A stretch of 64,000 nt of DNA from Erythrobacter sp. (GTDB lineage Bacteria; Pseudomonadota; Alphaproteobacteria; Sphingomonadales; Sphingomonadaceae). Positions within the stretch are counted from its first letter, which is position 1. The number at the start of each line of letters is the position of its first letter. This document shows positions 43,277-52,091 of the stretch, one piece after another. The stretch is taken from NCBI GenBank assembly GCA_029937545.1, contig JAPYPR010000003.1:1-64000 (forward strand), read 5' to 3'. The notes beneath the pieces were generated by a model. The model did not search any database. It had not been told where the DNA came from and saw nothing but the letters and a program-made list of their open reading frames with translations. The translations under genes and the position numbers were made by a program.

Positions 43277-45555
43277 GCGAGCTGCCCGTCACTCGGCGCC
43301 AGTTGGTGGCCGGGGCGGCGGTCGGTGGCGGGCTTGCCGTCGCCTGGTGGCTGTGGCCGCGGCATTACGGCAGTCCGCTCACTCCCGGCCGGGGAGAACG
43401 TGATTTCGGCGGCTGGCTGACGATCGGGACCGACGGCGTCGTCACCGTGGCCGTGCCGCAACTCGAAATGGGTCAGGGCGTCACCACGCTGCTGGCGCAG
43501 GTGGTCGCGGTGGAACTGGGCGCGGACTGGCGCCAGATGGGCGTGGAGCCGGTGCCGCCGGCCGGGCTTTACGCCAACGTCCCGCTCGCTGCCGAATGGG
43601 CGGAGATGTGGTCCAACCTGCCGTCACTCGCAGATGAACCGGGTAGCCTGCTCGCGGAGAATTTCGCGCGCGGCAATCGCTTCATCGCCACCGCCGGGGG
43701 AACCTCGCTGGCGGCATTCGAGCTGCCGTTACGCGAAGCAGCGGCCAGCGCGCGGGCGATGCTGGCCATGGCCGCTGCCGAGCGCTGGGACGCCGGGTGG
43801 GAGGAATGCGAAGTCGAAGGCGGCCTCGTGCGCTATGGCGAGAACACCGCCAGCTTCGGCGAATTGGTGCTGGAGGCCGCCGATTTCGACCCGCCTGATC
43901 CGGCTCCCCTGCGCGTCGACCCGACCGCAGAGGTGCCTGCCGAGATCGATTCCGAGACCCCGCTTGCCTTCCCCCGGCTCGACCTGCCGGCCAAGGTCGA
44001 CGGCAGCTTCCTCTTCGCCGGCGATATCCGCCTGCCGGGCCTGGTCTATGCCTCTATCCGCCACGCGCCGATCGGCTCGCAGGAGCTCAGTCGCTTCGCC
44101 GAGGACGCGGTCGCGGGCATGCGCGGGCTGGTCGGCGTGGTGCGGTCGAAGCGCTATCTCGCGGCGGTGGGCGAAAGCTGGTGGATCGCCGAACAGGCGC
44201 TGAAGCGGCTCGCCCCGGTGTTCAGCGGCCCGCCTCCGGTGGAAAGCGCCGAGGCGGAGGCGCTGCTGGACGAGGCTTTCGGGGTCGTCGAGCCGGAAGC
44301 GATAACGAGCATCGGTGATGCAAACGGCCTGCTCGCCAAGCCCGACCTCGAAGCGCGCTACTCAATCGCACCGGCCGCGCACGCCAGCATCGAGACGGCG
44401 ACGGCAACGGCGCGGTTGGAGGACGGCAAGCTCGAACTATGGATCGCCTCGCAGGCGCCCGAACTCACCCGGCGCGCTGCGGCAAAGGCGGCAGGCCTGT
44501 CGGAGCGCGAGGTCGTGCTCTACCCCACCGCCGCCGGGGGCAGCTTCGATGCGCGGCTCGACAAGCGACACGCGATCGAGGTGGTACAAATCGCCAAAGC
44601 CGTGGGCCGCCCCGTCCAGCTGATGTGGCCGAGGGTGCAGGAGTTCCAGGCCGTTCCGCCGCGCACGCCGGTGGTCGCAGAGCTCGCAGCCGCGTTCCAG
44701 CCGGCGACCGGCGGACGGATCGCTGCCTGGCGTACCCAGCTCGCCATGCCCGCGACCATGCGTGAGACGGGGTATCGCCTGTTCGACAACCTCGTTCCGG
44801 AAGCTGCCATGCGCGAGGCGGCGAGCCAGGCCGATCCGCTCGCCTGCCGTGGCGCGGTGCCGCCTTACGGCATTGCCAATGTCGCAGTGGAGCACCTGCC
44901 CGTTCGCATCAACCTGCCGACCGGCCCCATGCGCGGCAACTCTGCCGCCTATACTGCTTTCTTCACCGAATGCTTCATGGACGAGCTGGCCGAAAAGGCG
45001 GGGCGCGATCCGTTGCTTTACCGGATGGACATGCTCGGCCAGTCTCCGCGCATGGCCGATGTCCTGCGGCGCGCGACGCAGATGGCGAATTGGGACGGCG
45101 GGCGGCGAGGCACCGGGCAGGGTCTCGCGATGGTCCGCATGGACGCGATCGGCGGCACGATCGGGCGCATTGCCTGCGTCGCGCAAACCTCGCTCGGCGA
45201 AGGGGGGCTGCGCGTGACGCGGCTTCATGCGGCGGTCGACATCGGGCGGATCGTCAATCTCGACATCGCCCGGCAGCAGATCGAAGGCGGCCTGCTATTC
45301 GGCCTCTCGCTGGCGACCGGCTCGAGCGTGAATTACATCGAGGGGAAGCCCTCGCCCAAGCGTCTTGCCGCGCTCGGCCTGCCGACGCTGGCCGATAGTC
45401 CGGAGATCGAGGTCGCCTTCGTGCCGAGCGATGCCGAACCCTTCGACCCGGGCGAACTCGGAACCGCCGTTGCCGCGCCCGCGATTGCCAATGCCCTCTA
45501 TTCTGCTACCGGCATGCGCTTCCGCCGCCTGCCGCTCCTGTCGGAAGGCCTGTAA
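43255..45555 (+). CDS. Xanthine-dehydrogenase-family molybdopterin-binding subunit, Tat-exported type
   Basis: A 766-residue protein resembling the large subunit of isoquinoline 1-oxidoreductase and related molybdenum hydroxylases. VTRRQLVAGAAVGGGLAVAWWLW near the N-terminus is a twin-arginine-like signal. VPQLEMGQGVTTLLAQVVAVELG, GPMRGNSAAYTAFFTECFMDELA and the catalytic-glutamate region FDPGELGTAVAAPAIANAL are family hallmarks. A small [2Fe-2S] subunit and a cytochrome c partner usually accompany it, but neither lies in this neighbourhood. The substrate is unknown. It overlaps the apbC gene, so it may be co-transcribed with an Fe-S carrier. Confidence 0.88.
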   Translation: MDWREKLSELPVTRRQLVAGAAVGGGLAVAWWLWPRHYGSPLTPGRGERDFGGWLTIGTDGVVTVAVPQLEMGQGVTTLLAQVVAVELGADWRQMGVEPVPPAGLYANVPLAAEWAEMWSNLPSLADEPGSLLAENFARGNRFIATAGGTSLAAFELPLREAAASARAMLAMAAAERWDAGWEECEVEGGLVRYGENTASFGELVLEAADFDPPDPAPLRVDPTAEVPAEIDSETPLAFPRLDLPAKVDGSFLFAGDIRLPGLVYASIRHAPIGSQELSRFAEDAVAGMRGLVGVVRSKRYLAAVGESWWIAEQALKRLAPVFSGPPPVESAEAEALLDEAFGVVEPEAITSIGDANGLLAKPDLEARYSIAPAAHASIETATATARLEDGKLELWIASQAPELTRRAAAKAAGLSEREVVLYPTAAGGSFDARLDKRHAIEVVQIAKAVGRPVQLMWPRVQEFQAVPPRTPVVAELAAAFQPATGGRIAAWRTQLAMPATMRETGYRLFDNLVPEAAMREAASQADPLACRGAVPPYGIANVAVEHLPVRINLPTGPMRGNSAAYTAFFTECFMDELAEKAGRDPLLYRMDMLGQSPRMADVLRRATQMANWDGGRRGTGQGLAMVRMDAIGGTIGRIACVAQTSLGEGGLRVTRLHAAVDIGRIVNLDIARQQIEGGLLFGLSLATGSSVNYIEGKPSPKRLAALGLPTLADSPEIEVAFVPSDAEPFDPGELGTAVAAPAIANALYSATGMRFRRLPLLSEGL

Positions 45556-45565
45556 GGAGAGCCCG

Positions 45566-46588
45566 TTGACCTGGCGCGAGCAGCAGCTGCCCCCCGAACA
45601 CCCGCCCGTCCGCTCGGGCGGGGTGGGCGTGCTGTTGGTCAATCTCGGCACGCCCGATGCGCCCGACACCGCCTCGGTGAAACGCTATCTCGGCGAATTC
45701 CTGTCCGACAAGCGCGTGGTCGAAATCCCCGGCGTCGTCTGGCAGCCAATCCTGCGCGGGATCATCCTCAACACGAGGCCGAAGAAGAGTGCTGCGGCCT
45801 ATCAGAAGGTCTGGACCGAAGACGGCTCGCCGCTCGCGGTCATCACCCGCCAGCAGGCTGAAGCGATGCAAGCCCGGCTCGGCGAAGGCGTCCGCGTCGA
45901 CTGGGCGATGCGTTACGGCACGCCGTCGATCCCGGAGCGCCTGCAGGCGATGATGGAGGCAGGTTGCGAGCGGATCGTACTCGCCCCCATGTACCCCCAA
46001 TATAGCGGCGCGACGACCGCCACCGTGGCTGACAAGATCGGCGATACCTTGCGCGCAATGCGCTGGCAGCCCGCGATGCGGACCATGCCGCCCTATTACG
46101 ACGATCCGGCGCATATCGATGCGCTGGCCAAGGATATTTCGCGCCAGCTCGATGCGCTCGATTTCGAGCCCGAAGTGCTCATGCTCAGCTTTCACGGCAT
46201 GCCGGAACGCACCTTGCATCTCGGCGATCCCTATCATTGTCAGTGCCAGAAGACTTCGCGGCTGCTCGAGGAGGCGATGGCGCGCCCGAACCTGCGTTTC
46301 GTGACCACCTTCCAGTCACGCTTTGGACCGGCCAAGTGGCTCGAACCGGCAACGGACGACACGCTCGAGAAAGAGGCCGCCGCCGGCACGAAACGCCTGG
46401 CGGTGGCGATGCCCGGCTTTTCCGCCGATTGCCTCGAAACGCTGGAGGAAATCGCGATGGAGGGGCGGGAGACATTTATCCAGGGCGGCGGCGAGAAATT
46501 CGCTGCCTTATCCTGCCTTAACACTTCCCACGCAGGGCTCGACATGCTCGAAACATTGCTGCGCCGCGAACTTTCCGGCTGGTGTTAG
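45566..46588 (+). CDS. hemH: Ferrochelatase
   Basis: A 340-residue enzyme that inserts iron into protoporphyrin IX, the last step of haem synthesis. VGVLLVNLGTPDAPDTASVKRYL opens the protein, the metal-site histidine is in SFHGMPER, and the acidic helix is in DCLETLEEIAMEG. It begins with TTG, preceded by an excellent AAGGAGA six bases away; no other start gives the conserved N-terminus. It follows the molybdenum hydroxylase gene by 10 bases and is probably in the same transcript. Confidence 0.95.
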   Translation: MTWREQQLPPEHPPVRSGGVGVLLVNLGTPDAPDTASVKRYLGEFLSDKRVVEIPGVVWQPILRGIILNTRPKKSAAAYQKVWTEDGSPLAVITRQQAEAMQARLGEGVRVDWAMRYGTPSIPERLQAMMEAGCERIVLAPMYPQYSGATTATVADKIGDTLRAMRWQPAMRTMPPYYDDPAHIDALAKDISRQLDALDFEPEVLMLSFHGMPERTLHLGDPYHCQCQKTSRLLEEAMARPNLRFVTTFQSRFGPAKWLEPATDDTLEKEAAAGTKRLAVAMPGFSADCLETLEEIAMEGRETFIQGGGEKFAALSCLNTSHAGLDMLETLLRRELSGWC

Positions 46589-46649
46589 CAGACTGGAAAG
46601 ATGGGTTTCGATAGGCTACTGACATCACGGTAAGTAGCAGGAAAAGACC

Positions 46650-48044
46650 TTGGCCACCCTCGCACCGCATCGACCCGCCGAACTCACCCACTGGTCCGAC
46701 GGCCGCCTCGGCGAGCGGGACCTCGCTCATATCCCCGGTGACGGAGGCCTGCCGCTGGTCGGCAACACCTTCCGCATGCTGGCCGATCCGCACGGCTTCA
46801 CTCGCCGCATGGTGGAGCAATATGGCCACGTCTATCGCACCAAGGCCTTCGGCGGCTGGCAGATCGCCATGATCGGCGCGGATGCGAACGAGCTGATGCT
46901 GTTCGACCGCAACCGCAATTTCTCCTCCGAGCAGGGCTGGGGCCCGATCCTTGACAAGCTGTTTCCGCGCGGCCTCATGCTGCTCGATTTCGATCACCAT
47001 CGCGCCGACCGCCGGGCGCTCTCGATCGCCTTCAAGCCGGGCCCGATGCGGCATTATTCGGGCAGCCTCAATCGCGGCATCGCGCGGCAGGTCGATGCCT
47101 GGGGTGCAGGCGAGATGACCTTCTATCCGGCCATCAAGGAACTGACGCTGGATCTGGCCGCCGACAGCTTCATCGGCATCGAATGGGGTCCGGAAGCGGA
47201 CAAGATCAACACCGCCTTCATCGACATGGTGCAGGCGAGCGTCGCCCCGGTTCGCAAGTCGCTGCCGTTCACGCAGATGAAGCGCGGGACCGACGGGCGC
47301 GCCTTCCTGGTCGACTGGTTCACCAAGGAAACCCATCGCCGCCGCGCCCAAGGCGGCGGGCAGGACATGTTCAGCCAGTTCGCCACCGCCACGCATGACG
47401 ACGGCAGCCTGATGCCGGTCGACGAGGTGGTCGACCACATGAACTTCCTGATGATGGCCGCGCACGACACGATTACCTCGTCCGGCACCTCGCTGGTCAT
47501 GCAGCTCGCCAAGCACCAGGACTGGCAGGACAAGCTGCGCCAGGAGATCGAGGCGGTGACCGGCGGCGTCGATGCAAACGGCAAGCCGCGCGACCTCGCG
47601 TACGAGGATCTGGGCAAGCTCGAGCTGACCGAAATGGCGTTCAAGGAAGCGCTGCGGATGATCCCGCCGGTCCCCTCGACTCCGCGCCGGGCGCTGCGTG
47701 AATTCGAGTTCGGCGGCTATGCCATCCCGGCCGGCGCGCATGTCGGCATCAACGCGCATTACGTGCACCATATGGAAGAGCACTGGGATCGCCCGCATGA
47801 TTTCGAGCCGCTGCACTTCACGCCCGAGAAGGTGAAGGAACGGCATAAATACGCCTGGATCCCCTTCGGCGGCGGCGCGCATATGTGCCTGGGCCTGCAT
47901 TTCGCTTACATGCAGATCAAGATCCTGCTGGCGCAGCTGCTGCCCCGCTATCGCATCGAACTGGCCGATGGCGAGCCGGAGTGGCAGCCGTGGCCGATCC
48001 CCAAGCCCAAGGACGGGCTGAAGATCAGGCTGGTTTCTCTTTAG
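46650..48044 (+). CDS. Cytochrome P450
   Basis: A 464-residue haem-thiolate monooxygenase without a membrane anchor. The I-helix oxygen-activation motif is AAHDTITSSG, the K-helix pair is E-x2-R in KEALRMIPP, and the haem-cysteine loop is FGGGAHMCLGLHFA near residue 415. A TTG start follows AGGAAAAG. It lies 61 bases after hemH in the same direction. The CYP family and substrate cannot be set; no ferredoxin or ferredoxin reductase is adjacent. Its stop overlaps that of the tiny SDHAF4-like gene on the other strand. Confidence 0.93.
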   Translation: MATLAPHRPAELTHWSDGRLGERDLAHIPGDGGLPLVGNTFRMLADPHGFTRRMVEQYGHVYRTKAFGGWQIAMIGADANELMLFDRNRNFSSEQGWGPILDKLFPRGLMLLDFDHHRADRRALSIAFKPGPMRHYSGSLNRGIARQVDAWGAGEMTFYPAIKELTLDLAADSFIGIEWGPEADKINTAFIDMVQASVAPVRKSLPFTQMKRGTDGRAFLVDWFTKETHRRRAQGGGQDMFSQFATATHDDGSLMPVDEVVDHMNFLMMAAHDTITSSGTSLVMQLAKHQDWQDKLRQEIEAVTGGVDANGKPRDLAYEDLGKLELTEMAFKEALRMIPPVPSTPRRALREFEFGGYAIPAGAHVGINAHYVHHMEEHWDRPHDFEPLHFTPEKVKERHKYAWIPFGGGAHMCLGLHFAYMQIKILLAQLLPRYRIELADGEPEWQPWPIPKPKDGLKIRLVSL

Positions 48045-48202
48045 CTGAAATCGATCGCGATGCCGTCCTTGACCCAGTCGCCATAGCGGGTGGGGCTGAG
48101 GTCCTCGTCGTTTTCGACCCTTTGGGGTTCGGGCGGAGGATCGTTCGTCCAGTGGGACGGCTTTTCGAAGCCCTCGGGTCTCTTGGTTGCGCGATCTGCC
48201 AT
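48041..48202 (-). CDS. DUF1674 / SDHAF4-like succinate dehydrogenase assembly protein
   Basis: A 53-residue protein. The C-terminus reads PTRYGDWVKDGIAIDFS, the signature of the DUF1674 family (the prokaryotic relatives of SDHAF4, which help assemble flavinylated succinate dehydrogenase). The N-terminus is the usual short, charged, Pro-rich tail (KRPEGFEKPSHW). The gene begins at the ATG at 48200-48202, divergent from the RsmB-like gene 56 bases away, a neighbour pair often seen in sphingomonads. It converges with the P450 gene with a 4-base stop overlap. Confidence 0.9.
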   Translation of the reverse strand: MADRATKRPEGFEKPSHWTNDPPPEPQRVENDEDLSPTRYGDWVKDGIAIDFS

Positions 48203-48258
48203 GCAGTAGAAATGCGCGCACTGGCGCTAAGTTTCAACCACGGGTAGAGGCGCGGGCG

Positions 48259-49518
48259 ATGGCCCAACCCACCGGTATCCACGCGCGCCGCGCCGCGCTT
48301 CGCCTGCTCGATGCCGTATTGCGCCGGGGCGAGACGCTCGACATCGCCTTCGCTGCTGCGACCAAGGACGTGCGCAAGTTCGAGGATAAGGCGCTTGCCC
48401 GCGCGATCGCCAGCGAGAGCTTGCGCTGGCTGGTCGATCTCGATGCCCTGATCGACAGTGCGACGAAAAAGCTGCTGCACGATGATGCCAAGGCGCGCAT
48501 GGTGCTGCGGCTGATGCTGGCGCAGTGGCTGCGGCTCGAAACGCCGCCGCACGCCGTTGTCGCGACCGGGTTGGACCTGCTGTCGGGCGGGCCGCGCAGG
48601 CTGGCGCATGGCGTGTTCTCGACCCTGACGAAGCGGGAAGCGCAATTGCCGGATGCGCCGACCCTGCCTGCCGATGTCGCGACGCGCTGGGGCGAGCGGG
48701 CTCCGTCGATAGCAGCCGGTCTCGCCGAGCCGCCGCCGCTCGACCTGACCTTACGCGACCCGGAGCAGACCGCGCACTGGAAGAACCAGCTTTCTGCCGA
48801 CAGCCTCATGCCCGGTCATCTGCGCCTGCCGCGCGGCGGCAATGTCGAGCAGCTGCCGGGCTTTGCGGAAGGGGCATGGTGGGTGCAGGACCTCGCCGCC
48901 TCGCTGCCCGCGCGCCTGCTGGGGGCTGGGCCCAAAGACAGTAACGCGCGTCACGTGCTCGACCTCTGCGCCGCGCCCGGCGGAAAATCGCTGCAACTGG
49001 CCGCGCAGGGCTGGCAGGTGACCTCGCTCGACATCTCGAAGCGCCGCCTCGAACTACTGCGCGCAAATCTCAAGCGCACGGGCCTGAAGGCAAGCATCGT
49101 TCGCGCCGATGCGCTGAAATGGGAGCCGAAGCACAGTTTCGACGCTATCCTGCTGGACGCTCCCTGCACGGCGACCGGCACCGCCCGCCGCCATCCCGAC
49201 GTTCTCCACCGCATCGGCGCGCGGCAGATCGGAGAGATGGCGGAGCTGCAAAGGGCGCTGCTCGAACGCGCAGAGGGCTGGCTGAAGCCCGGCGGCACGC
49301 TGGTTTACGCGACCTGCTCGCTGGAGCGGGAGGAAGGCGAGGCGCAGGCATCAGCGATGACGCTGGCCCCCGACGCGATCCGCGCCGACGAACTGCCTTC
49401 GGGCCTAGCGCCGAGCGTCGAAGGATGGCTTCGGACCGATCCCGGCATGCTGGAGGATCAGGGCGGGCTGGACGGGTTCTTCATTGGGCGGTGGAAAGCG
49501 TATGTTAGCCGTTCGTAA
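48259..49518 (+). CDS. RsmB/NOP2-type RNA (cytosine-5) methyltransferase
   Basis: A 419-residue SAM-dependent enzyme. The N-terminal 130 residues are the NusB-like RNA-binding domain (GIHARRAALRLLDAVLRRGE). The methyltransferase part has LDLCAAPGGKSLQLAA as the SAM loop, the DAPCTATGTARRHPDV motif with one catalytic cysteine, and YATCSLEREEGE with the other. The arrangement matches RsmB, which methylates 16S rRNA. The ATG at 48259 is chosen; the open frame upstream lies over the divergent small gene. Confidence 0.92.
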   Translation: MAQPTGIHARRAALRLLDAVLRRGETLDIAFAAATKDVRKFEDKALARAIASESLRWLVDLDALIDSATKKLLHDDAKARMVLRLMLAQWLRLETPPHAVVATGLDLLSGGPRRLAHGVFSTLTKREAQLPDAPTLPADVATRWGERAPSIAAGLAEPPPLDLTLRDPEQTAHWKNQLSADSLMPGHLRLPRGGNVEQLPGFAEGAWWVQDLAASLPARLLGAGPKDSNARHVLDLCAAPGGKSLQLAAQGWQVTSLDISKRRLELLRANLKRTGLKASIVRADALKWEPKHSFDAILLDAPCTATGTARRHPDVLHRIGARQIGEMAELQRALLERAEGWLKPGGTLVYATCSLEREEGEAQASAMTLAPDAIRADELPSGLAPSVEGWLRTDPGMLEDQGGLDGFFIGRWKAYVSRS

Positions 49519-49574
49519 ACTTAAATGCTCCAAAGTTCGCGCCAGCATAGAATGAGCAAGCTCAGGAGTACCGA

Positions 49575-49736
49575 ATGGCTTTCACGGAAGAAGAAAAGCG
49601 GAAATGGCACGCCGATCGAAAGGCCGGGCGGGACCAAGAATTCACGCCCCAAATTAACTGCGGTCATTGCGGAGCACAGGTTGGCTTTGACCAGGCTAAT
49701 TCGCAGTTTCCTCTTTGCGATGCATGCGATAGCTGA
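49575..49736 (+). CDS. Tiny zinc-ribbon protein, unknown function
   Basis: A 53-residue frame with a near-ideal ribosome-binding site (CAGGAG, six bases before the ATG). The N-terminal half is charged (EEEKRKWHADRKAGRD). The C-terminal half carries NCGHCG and LCDACDS, two C-x2-C pairs 15 residues apart, which is a zinc-ribbon arrangement. It lies 56 bases after the RsmB-like gene. Its end overlaps the convergent gene by 41 bases. No family is named with confidence. Confidence 0.7.
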   Translation: MAFTEEEKRKWHADRKAGRDQEFTPQINCGHCGAQVGFDQANSQFPLCDACDS

Positions 49737-50529
49737 TCTGGGTGCAATCCCTACCGGACTGGCGCACAACCATACCGACCGTGTCGCCGTTGTCGCCAAC
49801 CCGTTGGATCGCAAACGGACTGCCTAGCTCTACATAATGGCGGAAGCGCATTTCTGCGCTGACCACGCGAAATGGATCGCCGTCGCGCAGAAGACTGACG
49901 AATTGCCGCGCCACCTCCGCGAGGTGCGCCGAGTTAACATGGTCGCCCGAGCCGTCGAGCCAGGGATGGTTCGGGGGCATGCTGTTGGCAGCATCGAGCA
50001 GGCCCAGCGCGGTGCCATTTTTGACCGGACCGAGGAATGGGCGTTCATCCCGAGAGAGGCCGAGAAGCGGTGCATCCGCATAGGCGAATTCGTTGGAGCT
50101 GGTCTGCGGTGCGATCGCCTTTTCACCCTTGCGCCACTCCTCGAAGTCGCGGGTGCGAAAAACCACGCCGCGCCCGTCGAGGCGACAGATATGGCGACCT
50201 TGCTCATCCGCAAAGTCGATCGAGAAGCTTTCCTTCCCTTTGATGGTCGTGCGACGATAGGTGCCGCTGGCATAGGCCCCGACATCGGGATCGCCGCATT
50301 CCCAGCGCGTCCAGGTCAGCGCCGACCATTTGTTCAGGTCCCAGCTGCCGAGCGCGGCGGCGCATTCCACACTCACCCAATAGCTCAGCGCCTGGATCGA
50401 GCCGGGATGATGCGGGTGGAGCGCCGCCCATGGCCAGGCGGCCAGATCCTGCGAGCAGGCGAACTCTACGCTGCCGTCGTCGTGGACGACATGGTCGCTG
50501 GTAAACGCCTTGCCATTCGGTCCGGGCAT
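49696..50529 (-). CDS. Hypothetical protein, possible thioesterase-like C-terminus
   Basis: A 277-residue cytoplasmic protein starting MPGPNGKAFTSDHVVHDDG. It is rich in Trp in the first third. There is no signal peptide or membrane segment. The C-terminal part (MRFRHYVELGSPFAI, then a run of short strands) reminds me of a hotdog-fold thioesterase domain, but this is a weak impression. It lies 12 bases upstream of nothing conserved on its own strand: msrA precedes it with its stop at 50542, so the two genes may share a transcript. Confidence 0.65.
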   Translation of the reverse strand: MPGPNGKAFTSDHVVHDDGSVEFACSQDLAAWPWAALHPHHPGSIQALSYWVSVECAAALGSWDLNKWSALTWTRWECGDPDVGAYASGTYRRTTIKGKESFSIDFADEQGRHICRLDGRGVVFRTRDFEEWRKGEKAIAPQTSSNEFAYADAPLLGLSRDERPFLGPVKNGTALGLLDAANSMPPNHPWLDGSGDHVNSAHLAEVARQFVSLLRDGDPFRVVSAEMRFRHYVELGSPFAIQRVGDNGDTVGMVVRQSGRDCTQISYRMHRKEETAN

Positions 50530-50541
50530 CGGGCCTGTCGC

Positions 50542-51084
50542 TCAGGCGTCTTCCTTGAGGTATTTCTGGAAGCTCTTGCGCAGCTTCATCAGCTTGGGCG
50601 GGATCACCGCCTGGCAGTAGGGGTTCCGCTGGCCTTCGCCTTCCCAGTATTCCTGGTGGTAGTCTTCGGCCGGATACCAGTCGCCGGTCTCGATGGTCGT
50701 CACCGCGCTCTGGCCCCCGTGGTCGGCGTTCCAGCGCTCGATAGCCGCTTCGGCCTCGGCGCGCTGGGTGTCGTCGAGCGGGAAGATCGCGCTGCGATAT
50801 TGCGTGCCGACGTCGCCCCCCTGCCGGTTGAGCTGGGTCGGATCATGCGTGCCGAGAAACACGTCGTAGAGCTGGCCGAGGCTGATCGCGTCGGGATCGA
50901 ACGTCACGCGCACGCCCTCGGCATGGCCGGTGCTGCCGGTGCAGACCTGCTTGTAGGTCGGATCGGGCACATCGCCGCCGATATAGCCGCTCTCGACCTC
51001 GTGCACGCCGATGACGTCCTTCATCACCGCCTCGGTGCACCAGAAGCATCCGCCCGCCACGATCGCCTGTTGTGTCTCGCTCAT
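50542..51084 (-). CDS. msrA: Peptide-methionine (S)-S-oxide reductase
   Basis: A 180-residue cytoplasmic enzyme that reduces the S form of methionine sulfoxide. The catalytic GCFWCTEAV lies at residues 12-20, and GYIGGDVPDPTYKQVCTGSTGHAEGV and the late EDYHQEYW are family features. The start at 51084 has AAAGGAGA six bases upstream. The reading frame stays open for more than 500 codons upstream over the opposite-strand gene, but that extension is not coding. Confidence 0.96.
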   Translation of the reverse strand: MSETQQAIVAGGCFWCTEAVMKDVIGVHEVESGYIGGDVPDPTYKQVCTGSTGHAEGVRVTFDPDAISLGQLYDVFLGTHDPTQLNRQGGDVGTQYRSAIFPLDDTQRAEAEAAIERWNADHGGQSAVTTIETGDWYPAEDYHQEYWEGEGQRNPYCQAVIPPKLMKLRKSFQKYLKEDA

Positions 51085-51183
51085 CGTAATCTCCTTTGCG
51101 CCAGAGATAGGGAGCGGCTCACGCCTTGTCATCCACCGGCAGCCGGTGCAGGAAGCGCTCGTCGAGTTTCCGGGAGAGACCGT

Positions 51184-52038
51184 ATGCGTATCCTGCTTGC
51201 TACCGCCGCCGCTTTTGCCTTGGCTGTTCCGGCCGCTGCCGATCATCACGAATTGGCCGATGCGGAAGCTTTCGCGGCAACCCATGCCGAGGCCATCTCG
51301 GGCGCGATCAATCATCCGAGCCGTGCCGACGACCGCGCGCGCGACCAGTTCCGCCACCCGGCCGAAACGCTCGCCTTCTTCCGTGTCGAACCCGACATGA
51401 AGGTCGGCGAGTACGCCCCCGGCGGCGGCTGGTACACGCGCGTGCTGGGCCATTATCTGGGCGGCGAAGGGCAGCTGGTCGGCCTCTATTCCGATCCCAC
51501 CGGCGGAGCCTTCAACGAAGAAGCCCAGCAGCGCATTCGCGCCGGTGCGGCAGGCTTTTCGGCGGAGGCCGCCGAATTTACAGGTCTTCCGACAGAAAAC
51601 TTCTCCGCGATGACGCTCGATGCGGTTCCGGAAGGCGAAGCGGGGACGCTCGACCGGGTGCTGGTGGTTCGCATGATGCATAATCTCATGCGCTGGAACA
51701 ATGCCGACAGCGAGCTGAAGACAATGCGCGACCTGCTGAAGCCCGGCGGCATGCTCGGTATCGTCCAGCACCGCGCACCGGCGGATGCCAGCGCGGACTA
51801 TGCGAACGGGTCGAAAGGTTACCTGCGGCAGGACGATGTGATCGGTTTCGTCGAAGCGCTGGGTTTCGAACTGGTCGACAGTAGCGAGGTCAATGCCAAT
51901 CCACGCGATCCGGCAAACTGGGAAGGCGGCGTATGGATGATGCCGCCCTCGCTCGGCGGTGACGATGCGATGGACGCGCAAACCCGCGACCTGGGCGAAA
52001 GCGACCGCATGACGCTGCTGTTCCGCAAGCGCGACTGA
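51184..52038 (+). CDS. Exported class I SAM-methyltransferase-like protein
   Basis: A 284-residue protein. The first 20 residues (MRILLATAAAFALAVPAAAD) are a typical Sec signal peptide. The mature part has a methyltransferase-like fold: MKVGEYAPGGGWYTRVLGHYLGGEGQLVGLY replaces the usual glycine loop, and LLKPGGMLGIVQHR is the post-loop strand. The start has GGGAGAG upstream. A SAM enzyme in the periplasm is odd because SAM is cytoplasmic; the domain may have another role there. It is divergent from msrA by about 100 bases. Confidence 0.88.
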   Translation: MRILLATAAAFALAVPAAADHHELADAEAFAATHAEAISGAINHPSRADDRARDQFRHPAETLAFFRVEPDMKVGEYAPGGGWYTRVLGHYLGGEGQLVGLYSDPTGGAFNEEAQQRIRAGAAGFSAEAAEFTGLPTENFSAMTLDAVPEGEAGTLDRVLVVRMMHNLMRWNNADSELKTMRDLLKPGGMLGIVQHRAPADASADYANGSKGYLRQDDVIGFVEALGFELVDSSEVNANPRDPANWEGGVWMMPPSLGGDDAMDAQTRDLGESDRMTLLFRKRD

Positions 52039-52091
52039 CCGGCTTGCCAAACCTGTAAGCTGGCATTCATCCGGTGCGCGGTGCGGACGCA

